In this document: positions 12,001 to 21,100 of the stretch, in pieces
How positions within the stretch are numbered: position 1 is the first letter of the stretch
How the letters are laid out: every line of letters starts with the position of its first letter
Assembly: GCA_965205255.1 (NCBI GenBank)
Contig: OZ242051.1
Coordinates: 248,001-312,000 of the forward strand
Length of the DNA: 64,000 bases
Source of the DNA: G965205255 sp965205255
Lineage (GTDB): Bacteria; Pseudomonadota; Gammaproteobacteria; Pseudomonadales; Endozoicomonadaceae
Direction of reading: 5' to 3'
The notes under the pieces: generated by a model
Databases searched by the model: none
What the model was told of the DNA's origin: nothing
What the model saw: the letters and a program-made list of their open reading frames with translations, nothing else
Made by a program: the position numbers and the translations under genes

Positions 12001-13248
12001 ACGCTCGAGTAACTGAACAAAACGCTTTGAAAGATAACTAATTTCTTCAGGCTGAAAATAAGCATATTGATAATTTAATCGCAGTATCAGCTGATCTGTA
12101 TCCTGACGATCAACCAAACGAAAATGCAATGGTTCGTTTGCTTCACCACTGAGATGATTTATAAATGGGTGTGTCGATTGTATTACTTTATTATCTTGCG
12201 CATATACTTCATAGTTTACATAAATATCACTCGGATTATCGTGCGAGATACCCAACAAACGGGAAACATGACTTTGGGGGAACTGATGGTATCGCAAACT
12301 CTGCTTTAATTGCTTATTTACCAGCAAAAGTAATTCATTAAAGTCATGGCATTCATTCATGTGCAAGGCGACAAGAGTGGTATCTGAATGCATACCTATT
12401 GTTTGCATTCCACCTTTTCTTTTCCTTCCGTGCACGGCAGTGCTAACCACCAATTCATTGAGATCCATCGTTTGAGTAAAATACAAGGTAACGGCACTCA
12501 ACATCAAAGTGAGTGGGCTAATCCTACAGGTTTGGCAAAATTTTCTTACTGTCGAACTCAGTGTTGCTGTCAGCGGTACTGAATGCATCCCGCTTTTCTT
12601 TTGTTGGTAATATCGAGGCAGACGAGTAATGGTATGTTGTTGTAAAAAAGTCTTCCAGAAAGTAGCATCTTTTGCATAACGGGTTGAGTGTAAATAGCTA
12701 TGAGCGCTGTCTGCAACCGGACGATAGGGTGATGGTTCAGATGAGTGACATGCCAAAGGGTTCTGATAAAAATCGTACAGCCTTCTTGCTATTTCAAATA
12801 TGCTGATTCCATCACAAAAAAAATGATGGAATCTAAAAAAAATATAGTAACGATTTTTAGTTAATTTCAGAAGGGCAATCTGATAACGTTGAGTTTTAGA
12901 AATATCAAAAATTTTTTCATACTGTGACTGCATCCAGTTATGTGCTATTTCTTCAGGTGAATTTTCTTGGGAATAATCAATATATTCAACTACAGTTGTC
13001 ACTTTATCAGCAGGTAAGACTTGTTGAAGTGGTAACTCTTCTTTCTGAGGAACAATTTCTAATCGCAGAGCATCATAACGAGCAACCATGCTTTTCCATG
13101 CCTGATTTATACGACTCAGACAAACTTCTTCTTCTATCAGCATATAAGCGCCAATATTATATATTGGGCTATTCGGATGAGCTAACTGGTCTAAATAAAC
13201 ATTTTCTTGTGCGGGATGCAAAGGAAAAGTCGAAATAATTTTTTTCAT
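1..13248 (-). CDS. Giant nonribosomal peptide synthetase, 3' end beyond window (NRPS-1)
   Basis: The frame stays open from the ATG at 13248 to base 1 (4416 codons). I checked it at the repeated A-domain motif near 11761, 8521, 5341 and 2101. Domains in order: starter-type condensation domain (HHFFCDG motif; about 13248-11950); A1 (to about 10340) with carrier-protein Ser codon at 10216; C2 (HHIAFDGWS), A2, T2 Ser at 7024; C3, A3, T3 Ser at 3781; C4, A4, T4 Ser at 592; then an epimerization domain (HHLIIDAVSW) cut by the window edge. Specificity-pocket residues read by alignment to GrsA: A1 D-L-T-K-I-G-E-V-G (Asn type); A2 the same except T for K; A3 D-A-W-H-F-G-R-I-D (not assigned); A4 D-A-Y-F-H-G-Q-V-C (not assigned). 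The predicted product starts acyl-Asn-(Asn-like)-X-D-Y. No MbtH, phosphopantetheinyl transferase or acyl ligase is in the window. No clear Shine-Dalgarno precedes the ATG. Confidence 0.95.
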   Translation of the reverse strand, partial: MKKIISTFPLHPAQENVYLDQLAHPNSPIYNIGAYMLIEEEVCLSRINQAWKSMVARYDALRLEIVPQKEELPLQQVLPADKVTTVVEYIDYSQENSPEEIAHNWMQSQYEKIFDISKTQRYQIALLKLTKNRYYIFFRFHHFFCDGISIFEIARRLYDFYQNPLACHSSEPSPYRPVADSAHSYLHSTRYAKDATFWKTFLQQHTITRLPRYYQQKKSGMHSVPLTATLSSTVRKFCQTCRISPLTLMLSAVTLYFTQTMDLNELVVSTAVHGRKRKGGMQTIGMHSDTTLVALHMNECHDFNELLLLVNKQLKQSLRYHQFPQSHVSRLLGISHDNPSDIYVNYEVYAQDNKVIQSTHPFINHLSGEANEPLHFRLVDRQDTDQLILRLNYQYAYFQPEEISYLSKRFVQLLERCIHEPSNPLSKISLLDSQERDLLLHTWNATDVPYPKDNTLYQLFEAQVDKTPDNIALVFDNQQLTYRQLNLRANQLARRIRATYQQCHGSTLSPDTLIALYLDRSLEMIISILAALKAGGAYVPIAPEYPQSRTLFILEDTKAPLLLTQSHYTGQLDGWINKLKGKPPVLIATDQMSDMENYVTENLSPVSKAQDLAYVIYTSGTTGNPKGVMIEHCSVVNYFTMFLVQTSDHYKRVDFSSNYCFDLSVTANLCPLLAGSTICIYGGDILDSLSYQKHLSVNNVSLIKTTPSIAWQVLPGMSHQLGMIILGGEALGCHDVLDLCHYTNKVVDEYGPTEATVGSYFSQVYPAINKGLGKPYGNVKAYILSTQLQALSVGTPGELYLGGAGLARGYLNRPELTAERFIDNPFATEEDIANGYTRLYKTGDLVRWLPDGNLEYLGRNDFQVKIRGYRIELGEIEKALTALPQVSQAVVVDREREGTKYLAAYCIAADTRASKDKDRITALADSLRQQLQASLPEYMVPATFTVIEDIPLTINGKLDRRALPAPEFINTDSYVAPRTETETQLCAVWAEVLGLERVGIHDNFFRIGGDSISAIRLTAKSRQMLDKDIPLALLFANPTVARLADKLSTTKVIIPVSKHQNHLPLSFAQERLLFIEQYEQGTASYHIPHMVTLDETADDTLLLRAINQLAMRHRVLNSTYHQDNETGMYYTKGCQSPLSYQCGFLDSHNELKLSVQTAIAQPFNLTEEPPLRLCLYRCKHKRHLLLVWHHIAFDGWSMAVFMQELAEIYKSLGELRPSQLPALSISYGDYADWQRHYLQGEVLDKTLSHWKQQLAGYETLNLPADYPRPQHIDYQGANDNFNLTEKLSDRLRQLACDKETTLYTILLSGFYLLLNKLSNQSDLVLGTPSDNRHHPQTQALIGFFVNALPLRLQLDSNGTLNTLIEQVHATVADAKTHQELPFEKLVSELNIERDTSKHPVFQVMFSLQSFDTDSDSYTGLPFAAFTVEDEVKYSPAKFDLSLFMDDSAKCIQGQWNYAVGLFTEDTIRRFNAMYLRVLTALTENTTQHINQIDVLSRQERHTLLHTWNATDVPYPKDNTLYQLFEDQVDKTPDNIALVFENQQLTYRQLNLRANQLARQIRATYQQRHGSTLSPDTLIALYLDRSPEMIISILAVLKAGGAYVPVAPEYPQSRTLFILEDTKAPLLLTQSHYTGQLDGWINKLKGKPPVLIATDQMSDMENYATDNLSPISKAKDLAYVIYTSGTTGNPKGVMIEHCSVVNYFTMFLAHTSDYYKRVDFSSNYCFDLSVTANLCPLLAGSTICIYGGDILDSLSYQKHLSVNNVSLITTTPSIAWQVLPGMSHQLGMIILGGEALGCHDVLDLCHYTNKVVDEYGPTEATVGSHFSQVYPAINKGLGKPYGNVKAYILSTQLQALSVGTPGELYLGGAGLARGYLNRPELTAERFIDNPFATEEDIANGYTRLYKTGDLVRWLPDGDLEYLGRNDFQVKIRGYRIELGEIENALTALSQVSQAVVIDREREGTKYLAAYCIAADTHASKDKARITALTDGLRQQLQASLPEYMVPATFTMIEHIPLTINGKLDRRALPAPEFINTDSYVAPRTETETQLCAVWADVLGLKRVGIHDNFFRIGGDSISAIRLTAKSRQMLDKDIPLALLFANPTVARLADKLSATQIIIPVSKNQNHLPLSFAQERLLFIEQYEQGTASYHIPHMVTLDETADDTLLLRAINQLAMRHRVLNSTYHQDNETGMYYTKECQSPLSYQSGFLDSHNELKLSVQTAIAQPFNLTEEPPLRLCLYRCKHERHLLLVWHHIAFDGWSMAVFMQELAEIHKSLCELRPSQLPALSISYGDYADWQRHYLQGEVLDKTVAHWKQQLAGYETLNLPADYPRPQHIDYQGANDNFNLTEKLSDRLRQLACDKETTLYNILLSGFYLLLNKLSNQSDLVLGTPSDNRHHPQTQALIGFFVNALPLRLQLDSNGTLNTLIEQVHATVADAKTHQELPFEKLVSELNIERDTSRHPVFQVMFSLQSFDTDSDSCTGLPFTTFTAEDKVEYSPAKFDLSLFVDDSDNCIQGQWNYAVGLFTEDTIRRFNAMYLCVLTALVENTTQHLNQIDVLSRQERHTLLHIWNATDAPYPKDNTLYQLFEAQVDKTPDNIALVFEDQQLTYRQLNLRANQLARQIRATYQQRHGSTLSPDTLIALYLDRSPEMIISILAVLKAGGAYVPVAPEYPQSRTLFILEDTTAPLLLTQSHYTDQLDGWINKLKGKPPVLIATDQMSDMANYATDNLSSVSKAQDLAYVIYTSGTTGNPKGVMLSHCSVVNRMHWMQTECPLTDKDRILQKTPYSFDASVWEFFWGHWVGATLVVATPDMHKEPAQLYNLMQAHEITTVHFVPSMLNVICDFLHDKDYKLPETVRQVFCGGEALTTKHLEHFRSISPVDRKCQLYNRYGPTEAAIDVTFFDCSQNNQVINIPIGKPVHNTQLYVLDNKLSLAPTGVPGELYIGGVGLARGYLNQPELTAERFIDNPFATEADIANGYTRLYKTGDLVRWLPDGNLEYLGRNDFQVKIRGYRIELGEIEKALTALPQVSQAVVIDREREGNKYLAAYCIAVDTCASKDNDRITALTDSLRQQLQASLPEYMVPATFTVIEDIPLTINGKLDRRALPAPEFINTDSYVAPRTETETQLCAVWADVLGLKRVGIHDNFFRIGGNSISAIRLTAKSRQMLDKDIALALLFDNPTVARLANKLSTTKVIIPVSKHQNHLPLSFAQERLLFIEQYEQGTASYHIPHMVTLDETADDTLLLRAINQLAVRHRVLNSTYHQDNETGMHYTKECQSPLSYQCGFLDSHNELKLSVQTAIAQPFNLTEEPPLRLCLYRCKHERHLLLVWHHIAFDGWSMAVFMRELAEMYKSLCELRPSQLPGLSISYGDYADWQRHYLQGEVLDKTLSHWKQQLAGYETLNLPADYPRLQHIDYQGANDNFNLTEKLSDRLRQLACDKETTLYTILLSGFYLLLNKLSNQSDLVLGTPSDNRHHPQTQALIGFFVNALPLRLQLDSNGTLNTLIEQVHATVADAKTHQELPFEKLVSELNIERDTSRHPVFQVMFSLQSFDTDSDSCTGLPFTTFTAEDKVQYSPAKFDLSLFVDDSENCIQGQWNYAVGLFTEDTIRRFNAMYLRVLTALVENTTQHLNQIDVLSRQERHTLLHTWNATDAPYPKDNTLYQLFEAQVDKTPDNIALVFEDQQLTYRQLNLRANQLARQIRATYQQRHGSTLSPDTLIALYLDRSPEMIISILAVLKAGGAYVPVAPEYPQSRTLFILEDTKAPLLLTQSHYTGQLDRWISKLKEQPPVLIATDQMSDMESYVTENLSPVSKAKDLAYVIYTSGTTGQPKGVMIEHESVINLSQFVMRTHYLSDELHVLLFSNYVFDASVYELFPSLFSGCQLFMASEHQQKDITQLIALINEQAIKKAFIPTAFMNQFSKELSNTCLEVVHTGGDKLNILDKIPATTTFNQYGPTETTVCATQSLLHDTASISLGKAIDNTRLYVLDNNNQPSPISVPGELYIGGVGLARGYLNQPELTAEWFIDNPFATDADIANGYTRLYKTGDLVRWLPDGNLEYLGRNDFQVKIRGYRIELGEIEKALTALPQVSQAVVIDREREGTKYLAAYCIAADTRASKDKDRITALTDGLRQQLQASLPEYMVPATFTVIEDIPLTINGKLDRRALPAPEFINTDSYVAPQTETETQLCTVWAEVLGLKRVGIHDNFFRIGGDSILCIQITSRLRQKDLALQVKDIFEAPTVALLAQRLVDTTATVAVETEQGILEGRFNLLPIQQQFFDWTFSDPDHFNQAFMQKIPGAVSVQTIQSALENLTLHHDSLRLCFTQTPSGWQQTYHLQTENNPLISLSIKGLSAQSVQSKLTEHQADLNIEKGPLWKVIHLTGYSDGSSRLCFILHHLIIDAVSWRILSND

Positions 13249-13570
13249 AGAGGTCTAAAACTGCTTAATATTAATACCCCCCCTCTTAAAATGATTTTCT
13301 CAAAGAAATGAGCCTGCTTTCTATATAATGACTTATTTTTTGATCTTGATCATTTTCCAGATAAAACCCCGTATAGAAAGTTATTCATATCTATTGATAT
13401 GTAGGATATTGTTTTTTTTGTATTTAACATATAGATATTTAACTTTCTTTAGCTGTTAATTACACTGCAAAAAAAAGAAGAGGTGTGAATGATAATTGCA
13501 ATAAATAATATCATTATAATTAAACAATATATATATGTGTAATACCTATTTAGGTAATAACTCAATCTTG
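13249..13570 (-). promoter_or_regulatory. NRPS-1 leader, homologous to the NRPS-2 leader
   Basis: This AT-rich upstream region aligns with the region upstream of NRPS-2 in two blocks: about 13249-13408 with 32681-32827, and about 13450-13568 with 34066-34185. An imperfect inverted repeat (13307-13314 with 13330-13337, TGAGCC-type arms) followed by T-rich sequence in the transcribed direction lies about 60-90 bp before the ATG. It is the counterpart of a better-conserved hairpin before NRPS-2. I could not pick out confident -10 and -35 boxes. Confidence 0.5.
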
Positions 13571-13591
13571 TATGTACAGTTTTATGTGTAG

Positions 13592-13762
13592 CTAACGCGA
13601 TGCCCTACTTTTAATAATCGCCAATTTTTCACATTGTAATGGCGGATTATCTAATGAATTGTTAATCATCACAGCTACCGTGTGAGATAACACCTTACGA
13701 GTAATCTTATTAGTCAGATGCCACAGACTACGTGCCCTAACCTTCTGGATATTGAACTGCTC
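13592..13762 (-). pseudogene. C-terminal fragment of a DDE transposase
   Basis: On the minus strand the sequence from 13762 reads EQFNIQKVRARSLWHL and ends in NPPLQCEKL and a stop at 13592. This is the typical end of a transposase, possibly IS982-like. The fragment begins exactly where the IS6-type terminal repeat ends at 13763, so the element truncates it. Family assignment is from memory of the motif and is weak. Confidence 0.5.
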
Positions 13763-14615
13763 GGCACCGTCGACCTATTAGCATATACGACAATATGTGC
13801 TCATTTCCTCTAATATCAAGAAATCACATCCTGTTTTTTCTAGCTGCAAAGCACTTGTAGAGAAACTTAATCCCAGATGGCAAAAGCCTGCTTCTGAATT
13901 GCTCTTCTCTGTGCTGTTAACTTTGTATATCGACCAACATCCACCGAGAACAAATTGCGCATAATGCCAGATAAATTCAGCATGCGCTGTGCAGTAGATA
14001 CCCGCTTTATTTTGATGATCGATTTTTCTTGTCGTCATGTGGAGTTGATGTGCATTCTCCGCTCGGTTATTCAGCCCTTTATGTCGCCGATGATTCGTCT
14101 TGTTGCTGAGGGTTTTGATGGGCTGATTATAACTGCGTAGCTTGTCTATAACGATCACTCTGGGTGTAAGATTTGGCCCCATAAGCCTTTTAAAAAAACG
14201 AGTGATAGCCTTTTTATTTCGGCGATTCTGGATAAATATATCCAACTCATACCCTTCACTGTCGACCGCACGCCAAAGGATATATTTGGTGCCATTAATG
14301 CGAATATTCATCTCATCCAATTGCCATTTGTCACTATGCTTATGTTCTCGTTTTATTAAAACGGAGTAAGACTTACGACTGAACTTCAGACACCATTCTC
14401 GTACGCTCTCATAGCCCACCCTAACGCCCCGTTTAGCCATTATTTCTTCAATATCTCGGTAACTAAGGCTAAACCTGTGATAGAAGAAAATACAATAATC
14501 GATGATGCTGGCTGGGAAACGGTAACCTTTAGGGGTATGAGTGAGCATGGTTAGTCCTGTTTATTACTGGATGAACTAACCATAACAACAAATATCCTGA
14601 TAAGTTAACGATGCC
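13763..14615 (-). mobile_element. IS6-family-like insertion sequence, 853 bp
   Basis: The element is bounded by inverted repeats: GGCACCGTCGACCTATT at 13763 and the complement of GGCATCGTTAACTTATC ending at 14615. It encloses one transposase gene. The same ends recur as internally deleted copies at 35622, 37272 and 38919, and as single ends near 35817, 40700 and 41644, which supports the boundaries. The flanking 8-mers (13755-13762 and 14616-14623) do not match, so no target duplication remains. Both flanks are debris of other transposases. Confidence 0.75.
13778..14548 (-). pseudogene. IS6-family transposase, C-terminus frameshifted
   Basis: The 256-codon frame begins with an IS6-type N-terminus (SLSYRDIEEIMAKRGV, YESVREWCLKF) and the catalytic core: DKWQLDEM, YILWRAVDSEG, RNKKAITRFFKRL, IDKLRSY and HKGLNNRAEN. 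The DDE residues are in those motifs. After HQLHM (about 14030-14045) the frame departs from the family. A different frame continues the expected tail (RQEKSIIKIKRVSTAQRML...SGIMRNLF). A one-base indel there most likely destroys the C-terminal region, so the gene is probably inactive unless it frameshifts. The rest of the open frame runs to 13778 over unrelated residues. Confidence 0.8.
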
Positions 14616-15062
14616 CTTTCAACACAAGAATGGTCGGAATTTTCCAGTGTTTGCTGAGCGTCCAGTTGATAGACAGTATTGGCCTGAAGGTCGATAATAC
14701 TGACTGAAGACAACTCAAGACCACGCTCACGAGCCCCCTATTTTACCATTATAAAACTTGAGCAGACCTTCCGTCTTTTTACCGCTTTTTCCATAAAACT
14801 AGCATCGATAACTGCAATCATTGTTCTTTTTCCTGTTAACTGCTCAGCAAGCAAACGGAAGTTAAAGTCTGTAAAATCAAAGATTCGCCGATACCAACGA
14901 CTCAGACGTTTTTCGATTATCTCACAGTAGCGACTCATATTTCTGAACGTTACTTTGCCCTGAAAAACCATTAACACAGACAGTAGTGCTTCAACAAACG
15001 TCCTTTGTTGTTTTTTTTACACTGGACATTGCCTGCTTAATTTTGTTTACTGTGTCTTCCAT
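14616..15062 (-). pseudogene. N-terminal remnant of another transposase, multiply frameshifted
   Basis: Starting at the ATG at 15062 the minus strand reads MEDTVNKIKQAMSSVKK. It shifts frame at a run of eight A (near 15011-15018), then continues KQQRTFVEALLSVLMVFQGKVTFRNMSRY and on to FDFTDFNFRLLAEQL, then TMIAVIDASFMEK. Another shift follows near 14745, and the protein resumes as GARERGLELSSVSIIDLQANTVYQL until it is cut by the IS6-like end at 14615. The organisation (NMSRY, IDASF) is that of an IS4-type DDE transposase. At least two indels plus truncation make it dead. Confidence 0.65.
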
Positions 15063-15163
15063 GAGTTATCTTCTGTCTTGGATTGAAACGTTTACAGATG
15101 ATACTCATGGAGTTCAATTAGTCAAAAACTGTCCAAAGTATTGAAGGAGAAGACACAGATTTT

Positions 15164-18100
15164 TTACGTCGAACTCAGGTCTTTCAGAGTATAAAAAACC
15201 TCTCTGGATTTGATGATACTGTAATGGTTATAATGTGTTGCGACGTTATGATATATTTTTTTCGTAATCACTGATTGAATATCACTGATACTTCTGGCTA
15301 TTGAATCAGTATCTTTACATATTTCCGCGCCTTCCTTCAAATCTTTCCCTGCTACAGTTAAAGTAACCGTTGTCGCATTCAATTGATCGACTATAGATTG
15401 CCCTAGTATATTTTCAACAGGTATATTTTCCTGTATTTTTTCAAAATAATCAGAGTCAATATACTCAAAATCAATACCGGCATACTTAGTCATATTTTCA
15501 ATCTCTTGTCTTGTTAACCTGGTATCAATGTCTTCGTCAATTGGCTTATCTTTACTGGTATGCAAGTATGTATCTATTAAACAAACATTAATATCATGCC
15601 ATCCAGCCTTTTCAAGCTGAGAAGCTATTTCCAATGAAATAACACCACCTAATGACCAGCCGGCAAGTCTTACTGGTTCATTTTTCCTGAGTAGTGGCAT
15701 GATTTTTTCCAGATAAACTTTACCCAGTTTTTTCAGACAAGAAATTTTTTTACTATATAGTAAGTTATAGTTATTGATACCAATACAGCTGTATGTATCC
15801 TTCAATTGACTGGCAAGTTGCTGATAAACTTCAGCACCTGCAATCCCAGGATGAATCATAAATAACTGGGGAAGGTTTACAGAGTCTGGTGTTAAAGATG
15901 TTATCAGTTTATCTTGATTCGATCGCCCTATAACCTCTGCCAGTCGTGCAACAGTAGGATTAGCAAATAACAATGCCAGAGCAATATCTTTATCTAGCAT
16001 TTGACGACTTTTAGCAGTTAAACGAATCGCTGAAATTGAATTTCCGCCAATCCGGAAGAAATTATCATGAATGCCGACACGTTCGAGTCCTAAAACGTCA
16101 GCCCAAACAGCACAAAGTTGAGCTTCAGTTTCTGTGCGTGGCGCCACATAACTATCGGTATTTATAAATTCAGGGGCAGGTAAGGCGCGACGATCCAGTT
16201 TGCCATTGATGGTTAAGGGTATATCTTCAATCACAGTGAACGTAGCCGGCACCATAAATTCTGGCAGGCTGGCTTGCAATTGTTGACGTAATCCATCAGT
16301 TAGAGCAGTTATACGGGCTTTGTCTTTCGATGCACGGGTATCAGCAGCAATACAATAGGCGGCCAGATATTTAGTGCCTTCCCGCTCACGGTCAATTACC
16401 ACCGCCTGTGATACTTGTGACAATGCTGTCAGCGCCTTTTCAATTTCCCCCAACTCAATCCGATATCCACGGATCTTTACCTGAAAGTCATTGCGTCCCA
16501 AGTACTCGAGATTACCATCGGGTAACCAGCGGACAAGGTCACCGGTTTTATAAAGTCGGGTATAACCGTTGGCAATATCCGCTTCAGTGGCAAAAGGATT
16601 ATCAATAAACCGCTCTGCTGTGAGTTCAGGTTGATTTAGATAACCACGAGCCAGGCTGACTCCACCAATATATAATTCTCCGGGTACGCTGATGGGGCTA
16701 GGCTGGTTGTTGTTATCCAGTACATAGAGTCGGGTATTGTCAATGGCCTTACCTAACGAGATACTTGCCGTATCATGCAATAAGCTTTGAGTGGCGCAGA
16801 CAGTTGTTTCTGTAGGCCCGTATTGATTGAATGTGGTTGTTGCAGGAATCTTGTCCAGTATATTTAACTTATCTCCACCTGTATGTACTACTTCTAAGCA
16901 GGTATTTGATAACTCTTTGGAAAACTGATTCATAAAGGCTGTCGGAATAAATGCTTTTTTAATGGCTTGTTCATTAATCAATGCTATCAGCTGGGTAATA
17001 TCTTTTTGCTGACGCTCTGCTGCCATAAATAACTGACACCCAGAAAACAGGCTCGGAAATAATTCATAAACTGAAGCATCGAAAACATAGTTAGAAAACA
17101 AGAGCACATGTAATTCATCGCTTAAACAGTGAGTTCTCGTAATAAACTGACTCAGGTTGATGACGCTTTCGTGCTTAATCATCACACCTTTAGGCTGCCC
17201 TGTGGTTCCCGAAGTATAAATAACATAAGCCAGATCCTGAGCTTTGCTTACAGACGATAGATTATCAGTGGCATAGTTTGCCATGTCTGACATCTGATCG
17301 GTGGCAATTAATACGGGGGGCTGTTCTTGCAGTTTACTGATCCAGCCGTCTAATTGACCGGTGTAATGACTTTGAGTCAGTAGCAGGGGAGCTTTCGTAT
17401 CCTCCAATATAAACAGTGTTCGTGACTGAGGATACTCTTGCGCAACCGGTACGTATGCCCCGCCGGCTTTTAATACGGCCAGAATACTGATTATCATCTC
17501 CGGTGACCGGTCAAGATAGAGTGCAATCAGGGTATCTGGTGATAATGTGCTACCGTGGCGTTGCTGATAAGTTGCTCTGATCTGTCGTGCCAGCTGATTG
17601 GCTCGCAGATTTAATTGCCTATAAGTTAACTGCTGATTCTCAAACACCAGAGCGATATTATCCGGCGTTTTATCTACCTGTGCTTCAAATACCTGGTATA
17701 GGGTATTGTCTTTTGGATATGGTGCATCAGTTGCATTCCAGGTATGCAGTAAGGTATGACGTTCACTGTTACTTAACAGATTAATGGAAGTATGAGGTTG
17801 TTCCACAGCCGTGCTGATGCTTTCTAAAATCGAGAAGATTTGCTCTTTAATACGTGTAACTTGTTTAATACTTATTAGCGTAGTGTCATAGCAAAGCCGA
17901 ACGGTTAATGTCTTATCATGTTCATAGGCTATCAACGATAAGGGATAATCAGTTTTTTCCTTTGATCCCCGTATAGTAATCAAAGTTTTCTTTTCTTTAT
18001 CCTTTGTTTCATCTACAGGGTTGGGGTAGTTTTCAAAAACCAGCAGGCTGTGGAATAAACGTTCACCCTGTAATTGCAAAGAGGATAAAGAGACGCTGCT

Positions 18101-21100
18101 GTGGCTGTTCAGTGCGGCAATTTGCTGCTGAATTAACTGGAGTACGCAAGCGCAAGAAGCCTCTTTCTCCCAATTGACAGTCAGTGGTAGCGTATTAATG
18201 TATAGTCCAACACTGTTTTCAATACCCAGCACCGGAATATCTCTTCCCGACACCGTGGTTCCCACAATGGTTTGGTTGCTGTTACTGTAGACCTGTAGCA
18301 CCTTGTGCCAGGCAAACTGAACGGCTGCATTTAGGGTAATACCCTGTGACTGACATTGCGCTTTTAACTGGTGTAACGCATGTCCTGTGAGTTGTAAGTC
18401 TATCTCTCCCGGTACAGTGATTGTCCGGTGCTTATTTAAGTCAACAGGATTATCCAGTAAGTAACGCAGATTAGTTGTACCCTGCCAGCTTGTTTTCTGC
18501 TGTTTCCAGTAAGTATCTGTTTTTGCCTGGTGCTGTTGATGATATCGCTGAACTTCAGAATACGTAGTCTCAGAGGCTATATTGACTTGCTGTTTTGCGA
18601 TCAGTTGTTGATAGGTATGATGAATAAATTGCCATAGTATCGGGTTACTCCACCCATCACTGACAGCATGGTATTCTGTTTTCATTACCGTGTAATGGTC
18701 ATTAGAATGTTTAATGATCATCAGGCGTAATAGACCCGGTGTATTCAGTTTAAATCCCTGTTTCCGGTCGTTTTTCTGCAATAGGGCAATACGTTCTTCC
18801 CGCTCAGATGCGTTAAGATAACCCAGATCAATCTCTGTAAAGTGATCATCTGTCAGCACACCGTTCTTCAAGATTACCTGTAATGGCTCACCTTCCGTAT
18901 CCAGTGCCATTCTTAGTACGGGGTAACGCTCAGAAGCTAACTGCCAAGCCTTTTTATATAGCGGAACATTGAGAGAATGATGATAATCAAGTAATAGCTG
19001 CACTCGGTAGGCATCATCGTCAGGGAAAGCCAAATCATGATAAACAAACCCCTGCTGTAAACTACTGGCAGGGTAAATGGCCTCTATTTCATTATTCTGA
19101 TAACGAGACTGTAATTGCCGTAAACGCTCAATACTCAGTCCTGTTGTCTGATAATCTGAAGGGGTTCGGATACTTCCAATTTTTGCTTGTTTGACAGATA
19201 ATTCTGTTACTTTCTTCACTGCCTGCTCAAAGGCCTGAAGGAATAAATCGGTCTGTGTTTCATTTAATTGTGATAACACATGAAACGATAAACAATTGTT
19301 TTGTACGGCACCGTTAATGTTCAGCCTCAAGGTGTTTTTATTGGCAGATGAGACAGCCTGACCTGTACTCTCAGCCACCAGTTGCCACATGTTTTCCTTA
19401 TCCGTGCCACCCAACTGGCCCAGATAATTAAAACTGATGTCTGCAAGTATCGGCTCCAGCAAGCCTGCCTGTTGCAATGCACTAAACCCAATCCCTTTAT
19501 CTGGAATTTTCCTTAACTGTTCTTTGGTAGCAATGATGGTTTCTGCGGTGTTCTCACGGTCCACTAAGCGTACCGGATAAGCGGCGGTAAACCAGCCGAC
19601 GGTGCGTGATGTATCCATTTGCGCTGCAATCGGTTCACGCCCATGTCCTTCCAGTGTAATAACATGAGACAACTGATCAAAGGTCTGACTTAAAGCAATC
19701 CCTAATGCGGCCAGTAATAAGTCATTTATTTTTGTGTGATAACCCTCTGGCGCTTTACGAAGTAACTGCTGAGTAACCGTTTTCTCCCATTGTATGGTAT
19801 GTTCACTCACCGGTGACAATGGCAAATAACAACGGTCTGTTTTATCATAAATACCTTTCCAGTAATCCACCTGATTGCTATGCTGATTTGCATACAGTGC
19901 TACCGTCTTCACCCACTGACGATAACTGCTGGTTTTTGTAGGCAACGAGTGACCTGTTAACAGTTGTTGCATATCATTGGAAAGAATCCGCCAAGAGACG
20001 GCATCAATAATTAAATGATGCAGTATAAAGCAAAGCCTTGCACTGCCATCACTGTAACCTGTCAGATGAATAACCTTCCACAGCGGACCTTTTTCAATGT
20101 GCAAATCTGCCTGATGTTCTGTCAGTTTCGACTGAACTGACTGAGCGCTCAGCCCTTTTATAGAAAGGGAAATAAGGGGGTTATTTTCTGTTTGCAGATG
20201 GTAGGTTTGTTGCCATCCTGACGGTGTTTGAGTAAAATAAAGGCGTAAACTGTCGTGATGAAGAGTCAGATTTTCCAGTGCTGACTGTATGGTTTGAACA
20301 GAGACTGACCCTGGAATCTTTTGCATAAAGGCCTGATTAAAGTGATCAGGGTCAGAGAACATCCAGTCAAAAAACTGTTGCTGAATTGGTAGCAGGTTAA
20401 AACGGCCTTCCAAAATGCCCTGTTCAGTTTCAACAGCCACCGTTGCAGTCGTATCTACCAGCCGTTGCGCTAATAATGCTACAGTGGGTGCTTCAAATAT
20501 ATCTTTCACCTGCAATACCAAGTCTTTCTGGCGTAACCGTGAAGTTATCTGAATACAGAGAATCGAATCTCCGCCAATCCTGAAAAAATTATCATGAATG
20601 CCTACACGTTTGAGTCCCAAGACTTCAGCCCAAACAGCACAGAGCTGCATTTCGGTTTCTGTGCGTGGCGCCACATAACTATCGGTATTTATAAATTCAG
20701 GGGCAGGTAAGGCGTGACGATCTAGCTTGCCATTGATGGTTAAGGGTATATCTTCGATCACAGTAAACGTGAACGGCACCATATATTCTGGCAGGCTGGC
20801 TTGCAAGTGTTGACGTAATGAGTCAGTTAGAGCAGTTATACGATTTTTGTCTTTCGATGCACGGGTATCAGCAGCAATACAATAGGCGGCCAGATATTTA
20901 GTGCCTTCCCGCTCACGGTCAATCACCACCGCCTGTGATACTTGTGGCAAAGCTGTCAGCGCCTTTTCAATTTCCCCCAACTCAATCCGGTATCCACGGA
21001 TCTTTACCTGAAAGTCATTGCGTCCCAAGTACTCAAGATTACCATCGGGTAACCAGCGGACAAGATCACCTGTTTTATAAAGTCGGGTATAACCGTTGGC

